Source: CAYZEZ01 sp964477295 (lineage in GTDB: Bacteria; Bacteroidota; Bacteroidia; Bacteroidales; SM23-62). Taken from it: a stretch of 10,280 nucleotides of DNA. A program made the translations under genes and the position numbers. Shown one piece after another: positions 7,701-10,280 of this stretch; position 1 is the stretch's first letter, and each line of letters opens with the position of its first letter. The notes under the pieces were generated by a model. It saw nothing but the letters and a program-made list of their open reading frames with translations, made no database searches and was not told the origin of the DNA. The stretch spans positions 1 through 10,280 of the forward strand of contig CAYZEZ010000182.1 of assembly GCA_964477295.1 (NCBI GenBank), written 5' to 3'.

Positions 7701-8945
7701 GGGATCATTCTTCATACTGATAATGGAGGAGTTTCCTGGAATATCCAGTTGAGCGGGATTAATGAGATCCTGCATTCAATTCATTTCATTGATGAAAATA
7801 CGGGCTGGGCAGTCGGGGATGGTGGGACAATCCTTAAGACAACCAACGGCGGACAGGATTGGTTTGAGCAGATAAGTGGTAAAACGTCTGAATTGAATTC
7901 AGTATTCTTTATTGATGCCTCAACGGGTTGGATAGCTGGAAGCGATCATACTTTATTAAAAACAATCGATGGGGGTGAAAACTGGACAGATATGGCAGAT
8001 GAGGATGATTATACCTGGTATAATTCAGTTTTCTTTGTAAATGAAGATCAGGGCTGGCTGACCGGATTTAACGGAATGGTATTGAAAACTACCGACGGAG
8101 GTGATTCCTGGTACCAGGTCTGGCCTTTTGATGGAAACCTCTTTTTTGATGAAATTTATTTTGTTGACTCCCTTAATGGCTGGCTCATTGGTAGCGATTC
8201 TGAGCTCGAAGGAGTTTTATTAAAAACAGTGGATGGCGGAGAATCATGGGAGAAACAAACTTATGGAACAACAAATAATATTTATGCTATCTTTTTTGTT
8301 GATCAACAAACAGGATGGCTTGCGATTGGCAATAAGATATTGAAGACAATTTCGGGAGGAGGGGAATCACTGCTTGCCCCGGTTCTGGCAGAACCATCGG
8401 ACAAGGCTAATGATATACCAGTAAATCCAAACCTTTCATGGAATGCAGCTACGGAAGCCTTATACTATGGCTTGCAGGTGTCAGAATCTCGGCAATTCTA
8501 CTCCTGGGATTTGGTTGTTGATCAAACCGGCATTACAGATTCTTATTTGCATGTAACGGATCTTGAGACATATACAGAGTATTTCTGGAGGGTAAATGCT
8601 GTATATCCGGGAGGAACAAGCCCCTGGACAATACCAAGGAGCTTTACTACTGTTGAAACTCTCTCAATCGATAATGCAAATGTAAGAAAGCTCAGTAGCT
8701 TCAGTTATCCCAATCCATTCAATGAGGGTACGAATATTTGTTTCACCCTGCCTGCTGATTCACATGTTGAGCTGGAAATATTTAATATTGCCGGATCCAA
8801 AATAGAGACTTTACTGAAAGAAAACCTAATCAAAGGGGAATACCGTATACCCTGGACAGCGGAAGACCAGCCTGCAGGAATATACTATTACCGGGTTAAA
8901 GCAGGAGATCTGTTTGAGACAGGGAAACTGTTGCTCATGAAATGA
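4743..8945 (+). CDS. Large secreted YCF48/BNR-like multi-propeller protein with Fn3 domains and a T9SS sorting domain
   Basis: This encodes a 1400-residue protein. A Sec signal peptide spans residues 1-20 (MKKLSLFLLAFYFPLMAFSQ). Residues 22-620 carry 14 repeats of the form GWAVG...ILKTTDGG..W (13 with a complete Asp-box, the last degenerate). Then come three Fn3 domains (629-718, 724-813, 821-912), seven more propeller repeats (913-1208, last degenerate), a fourth Fn3 (1212-1303) and a type A sorting domain (about 1318-1400, YPNP at 1322-1325, PAGIYYY near the end). The repeats resemble the YCF48/HCF136 photosystem II assembly-factor family, but that name reflects fold only; no photosynthesis role is implied. 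The protein is expected to be exported by T9SS and either attached to the surface or released. A binding or adhesion role is inferred; no catalytic motif was recognised. Its sorting domain differs from those of the two neighbours. No Shine-Dalgarno precedes the ATG. Confidence 0.93.
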   Translation: MKKLSLFLLAFYFPLMAFSQDSEWFSQSPSLVSSNINDMHIFNETDAIAVGDDWLVMKTTTAGADWEILSTGYYDLASVYFLNDTIGWAGGESGRIRKTIDGGLNWTTQISGYAGTIESLHFVDADTGWAVFGGKILKTTDGGLNWVSQYNSENYTSLEDCYFMNADTGIVVGYQSLGGNIFRTTDGGENWTEIDLDGNAWVKDVYFLDDTLGWAVGITASYISISTDEWGSTTITIYGECSTVWKTTDGGLTWDEIIFPLNPWLYTVNFIDSLNGWAAGEKGIIMHTSDGCKTWDVGMSPSGNSQSLHSIGLLSSSVIIIAGEGGTILRSQDNGGTWAVISGSGTNKKLRAVYSIDPTTAWAAGDNGIILKTTDGGDYWVTQESWFTGFLNDIFFVDGSHGWTVGSFGEVVGTTNGGLTWVKQSSGTSEELITVCFPDTLHGWAAGKNGTIVNTSNGGSDWSGQSSGTSDQLNALFFTSHLTGWAVGNNGAILKTTNGGIDWIPQVSTTELNLNAAYFTDSLKGWIVGASGIILHTDNGGSDWLPEVSNSTSDLVSVSFINETIGWTVNSYGEVLKTLNGGKNWGSQQGATSGYFSDAHFIDHATGWMVGNNGVILKTESADGDIIYFPILAEPANDSTNLPLSVSLKWYQVEGASSYGLQVSKYSSFSQTIADESGITDTVFCLQNLDYNTKYYWRVNAEYVSDTSKWSTPWIFSTIPPPQPPVLIEPGDDATGIPVKTILKWHAADTALSYRLQVATNVFFTDLIVDESGITDTVFALQDLDYNMTCYWRVRAEYVSDTSDWSSDWIFRTLDSPPEQPYTPSPRSPWDDSDLERINPLLSWFESYTVDYYQVQVATDASFTNIVFDSTGIEYNEIQASPLDYFTRYYWRVKAFNAGGESQFSEVYEFITIAEGWISQLSDYYGFFMSVYFNDSDHGWAAGYGGAIIRTTDGGANWEEVTKASEEDLEDTWFADNMNGWVVGDNGIILHTDNGGVSWNIQLSGINEILHSIHFIDENTGWAVGDGGTILKTTNGGQDWFEQISGKTSELNSVFFIDASTGWIAGSDHTLLKTIDGGENWTDMADEDDYTWYNSVFFVNEDQGWLTGFNGMVLKTTDGGDSWYQVWPFDGNLFFDEIYFVDSLNGWLIGSDSELEGVLLKTVDGGESWEKQTYGTTNNIYAIFFVDQQTGWLAIGNKILKTISGGGESLLAPVLAEPSDKANDIPVNPNLSWNAATEALYYGLQVSESRQFYSWDLVVDQTGITDSYLHVTDLETYTEYFWRVNAVYPGGTSPWTIPRSFTTVETLSIDNANVRKLSSFSYPNPFNEGTNICFTLPADSHVELEIFNIAGSKIETLLKENLIKGEYRIPWTAEDQPAGIYYYRVKAGDLFETGKLLLMK
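4806..6602 (+). repeat. First YCF48-like repeat array, 14 units
   Basis: Asp-box motifs (K/R/H-T-x-D/N-G-G-x-x-W) begin at residues 58, 98, 138, 183, 246, 287, 330, 372, 413, 454, 495, 536 and 577, and a degenerate one (KTESADGD) at 618. From residue 372 onward the period is exactly 41 residues. The 63-residue interval between units 4 and 5 contains an insertion. Fourteen units would make two seven-bladed propellers. Confidence 0.85.
6627..7196 (+). repeat. Tandemly duplicated Fn3 domain (offset 285 bp)
   Basis: Residues 629-718 and 724-813 are two Fn3 domains that align without gaps at an offset of 95 residues (285 bp). Shared stretches include DESGITDTVF, LDYN, YWRV and AEYVSDTS, and the DNA is visibly similar, for example gatactgtttt and tggagggta in both. 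They look like a fairly recent in-frame duplication. The third Fn3 (821-912) and the fourth (1212-1303) are more diverged. Confidence 0.8.
7479..8366 (+). repeat. Second YCF48-like repeat array, 7 units
   Basis: Asp-boxes begin at residues 950, 991, 1032, 1073, 1115 and 1161, and a degenerate one (KTISGGGES) at 1201, so intervals are 41, 41, 41, 42, 46 and 40. Both arrays end in a degenerate unit lacking the Trp, directly before an Fn3 domain. This suggests the last unit of each array marks a structural boundary, such as the closing blade. Confidence 0.85.
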
Positions 8946-8990
8946 CAACGAGACCATATCGTAAATATTGGCTCATAATTCCCAATGATT

Positions 8991-10280
8991 CTACTGAACA
9001 ATCAGTTTCCCCCTGAATATTTCAGGACCCCTTAATTCGAGAAAGAAGGTGCCTGCCGGTAAATTTTCCCGGTCCAGCATGAATTCACCGGATGTGATAT
9101 GATCGGTAATCCTGACAATCCTTCCTGAAATATCTGTCAGAACGAATTTATATTCACTTGCCTCCGGATTGGGGAAGGTAATGGTGGCCCCGGATGATAA
9201 TGGATTCGGGTAGACCAATATCCCGGGTTCCCCGGGGACGAAAATCCCAACGATGGTCTCTTCATCATAGTTTGAGAAGGGCGAGCTGTAATCATCGGCT
9301 TTGAATTGTGTTGGAAAGCAAGGTTCCGGTTTGGCCACCTTGATCCTGTAATAATTAATTCCTGAAGGGGGACTATTGTCGCTCCACGACCGGTTGCTGC
9401 TGGAAATGGTCAGAATGCTGAACAGGCTATTCAATTCACTACCCCGGTAAATCTCATATTTGAAATACTCAAATCCTTCATATTCATCCCAGTTCAGATT
9501 CACCTCATTGGATAATCCCAGATTGGTCTGAAGGTAGATCGATTTATGGTGCTCGCTAAGTTCTGATTCATTTCCACAGGAATCTGTTATGGAAATTTTA
9601 TAGAAATGGGCATAATCCTGGGGAAGCGATGAATCATCGACAAAGATGGAAAGGTCATCGAAAGGAACGGTGCCGATTTTAACATAATTGTCTTTGGCCG
9701 ACTGCTCACGATAGATGTTATAGGCTGCAATTCCCTCGTTGTAGGTTTTTTCCCAGACAACCAGTATCCTGTTGTCATTGTTTACAGTGACCATACAAAT
9801 CTCGGCATCCTCATAGGTTGTGGTCTCAATGATTGTAGCAGATTCATCTGTATAGCAATTATTTGCATCACCAACGGACACATCATATTTGCCAGGTGCC
9901 AGCCCTGTGATTGAAGAGGTTGAAGCTCCATTTGACCAGATATAGTGATAGGGTAGGGTGCCCCCGGAAACATCCAGGCTGATATACCCGTTATTAGCTC
10001 CTTCACAGATTTTATTCGAATAATTCTTTTCTACAGCCAGTAGGTCGGGTTCGGTGAGAAGAACGCTGTCCCTGGCCGTTTGTCCCGACTGGTCGGTGAC
10101 CGTTACATGGTACCAATGATTGGCAGACATGCCGGCAGCCGAAGCTGTTATTGAACCGGCTGGATTGTCCCATAAGTAATTGTAGGGTTCTTTTCCTCCC
10201 CATGCTGTGGCAGTTGCCGATCCGCTATTTCCCCCGAAACATAAAAGATCTGTGGAGTCTATGATGTCGGCAAACAACCT
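8991..10280 (-). CDS. C-terminal part of a secreted SprB-repeat protein with a T9SS sorting domain (5' end outside window)
   Basis: The frame is open through the right edge, so the true start lies beyond 10280; the TTG at 10277 is internal. About 429 residues are visible. Numbered from the TTG at 10277, two SprB-type repeats occupy about 11-78 (opening LLCFGGNSGSATATAWGG) and 88-152 (KICEGANNGYISLDVSGG, then YIWSNG). Next are two Fn3-like domains (about 159-335) and a type A sorting domain (about 352-428; YPNP at 356-359). SprB repeats are known from the Flavobacterium gliding adhesin SprB and many other Bacteroidota surface proteins. The repeat alone does not prove motility. The Fn3 pair and sorting domain match the end of the 1178-aa protein. 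It converges on the 1400-aa gene with a 45-bp gap. Role is likely extracellular adhesion or binding (inferred). Confidence 0.9.
   Translation of the reverse strand, partial: RLFADIIDSTDLLCFGGNSGSATATAWGGKEPYNYLWDNPAGSITASAAGMSANHWYHVTVTDQSGQTARDSVLLTEPDLLAVEKNYSNKICEGANNGYISLDVSGGTLPYHYIWSNGASTSSITGLAPGKYDVSVGDANNCYTDESATIIETTTYEDAEICMVTVNNDNRILVVWEKTYNEGIAAYNIYREQSAKDNYVKIGTVPFDDLSIFVDDSSLPQDYAHFYKISITDSCGNESELSEHHKSIYLQTNLGLSNEVNLNWDEYEGFEYFKYEIYRGSELNSLFSILTISSSNRSWSDNSPPSGINYYRIKVAKPEPCFPTQFKADDYSSPFSNYDEETIVGIFVPGEPGILVYPNPLSSGATITFPNPEASEYKFVLTDISGRIVRITDHITSGEFMLDRENLPAGTFFLELRGPEIFRGKLIVQ
9111..9212 (-). repeat. Second copy of a 102-bp conserved sorting-domain segment
   Basis: This segment matches 880-981 at about 90 of 102 bases by hand alignment, without gaps. 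It encodes the first 34 residues of the core of the sorting domain (YPNP to GRIVR). Several runs are identical, including cctgacaatccttcctga and ggtaatggtggccccggatg. The flanking DNA on both sides is clearly more diverged. Confidence 0.8.
9822..10247 (-). repeat. Two SprB-type repeats
   Basis: Both units show the family pattern: an early Cys followed by G-x-N-x-G, a GG-x-x-PY-x-Y-x-W core, and a closing stretch with VTV or VSV and D. The first (CFGG...GGKEPYNYLW) and second (CEGA...GGTLPYHYIW) are diverged from each other, so they are not a fresh duplication. More units probably lie beyond the window edge. Confidence 0.75.

Noticed and set aside
4743..8945. A photosynthesis role implied by similarity to YCF48/HCF136.
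   Set aside because: The similarity is to the repeat and fold only. The Sec signal, Fn3 domains and T9SS sorting domain show an extracellular protein, and no photosynthesis gene is nearby.
8967..8986. ATTGG / CCAAT hairpin in the 45-bp gap between the convergent stops, as a bidirectional terminator.
   Set aside because: The stem is only five base pairs plus a G-T wobble with a ten-base loop, has little G+C, and no T-run follows on either strand.
880..9212. The matching segments 880-981 and 9111-9212 as copies of a mobile element.
   Set aside because: Both lie in frame inside homologous sorting domains, with no terminal repeats, target duplications or transposase. Paralogy or gene conversion explains them better.

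Overview
The window looks like a piece of a Bacteroidota (FCB-group) chromosome. Three of its four main genes encode large secreted proteins. All three end in a type IX secretion system (T9SS) type A C-terminal sorting domain with the YPNP motif. The two whose N-termini lie in the window begin with ordinary Sec signal peptides. No Shine-Dalgarno sequence stands out before the starts, which is common in this phylum, and one promoter matches the Bacteroidota TTTG / TAnnTTTG pattern. No tRNA, rRNA, CRISPR array, transposase or phage gene was seen.

Layout, left to right: (1) 2-67, a possible C-terminal tail of an upstream gene carrying a CxxCH motif (weak). (2) 144-770 (+), a small ankyrin-repeat lipoprotein. 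(3) 760-4296 (-), a 1178-aa mosaic with an Asp-box propeller, Fn3, a LamG-like lectin domain, Fn3, two PKD/Ig-like domains, two Fn3-like domains and a T9SS sorting domain. It overlaps the ankyrin gene tail to tail by 11 bp. (4) 4297-4742, a 446-bp divergent intergenic region holding a candidate promoter for the leftward gene. (5) 4743-8945 (+), a 1400-aa protein with two blocks of about 41-residue YCF48/BNR-like repeats (14 and 7 units), separated by three Fn3 domains and followed by a fourth Fn3 and a sorting domain. (6) 8991 to the window end (-), the C-terminal 429 codons of another secreted protein: two SprB-type repeats, the same Fn3-like pair as gene 3, and a closely related sorting domain.

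Adjacent genes alternate in strand, so each is probably its own transcription unit. The link between the large genes is shared architecture: modular, repeat-rich, cell-surface or extracellular proteins. This suggests adhesion, binding or recognition at the surface, but no catalytic residues or substrate can be read from the sequence.

The most notable points are the 14 + 7 repeat count of the 1400-aa protein, which fits three seven-bladed propellers, and the shared C-terminal cassette of the two leftward genes, which stays about 88% identical in DNA over a 102-bp stretch. I see modular evolution of surface proteins here, not clear evidence of a new enzymatic or defence system.
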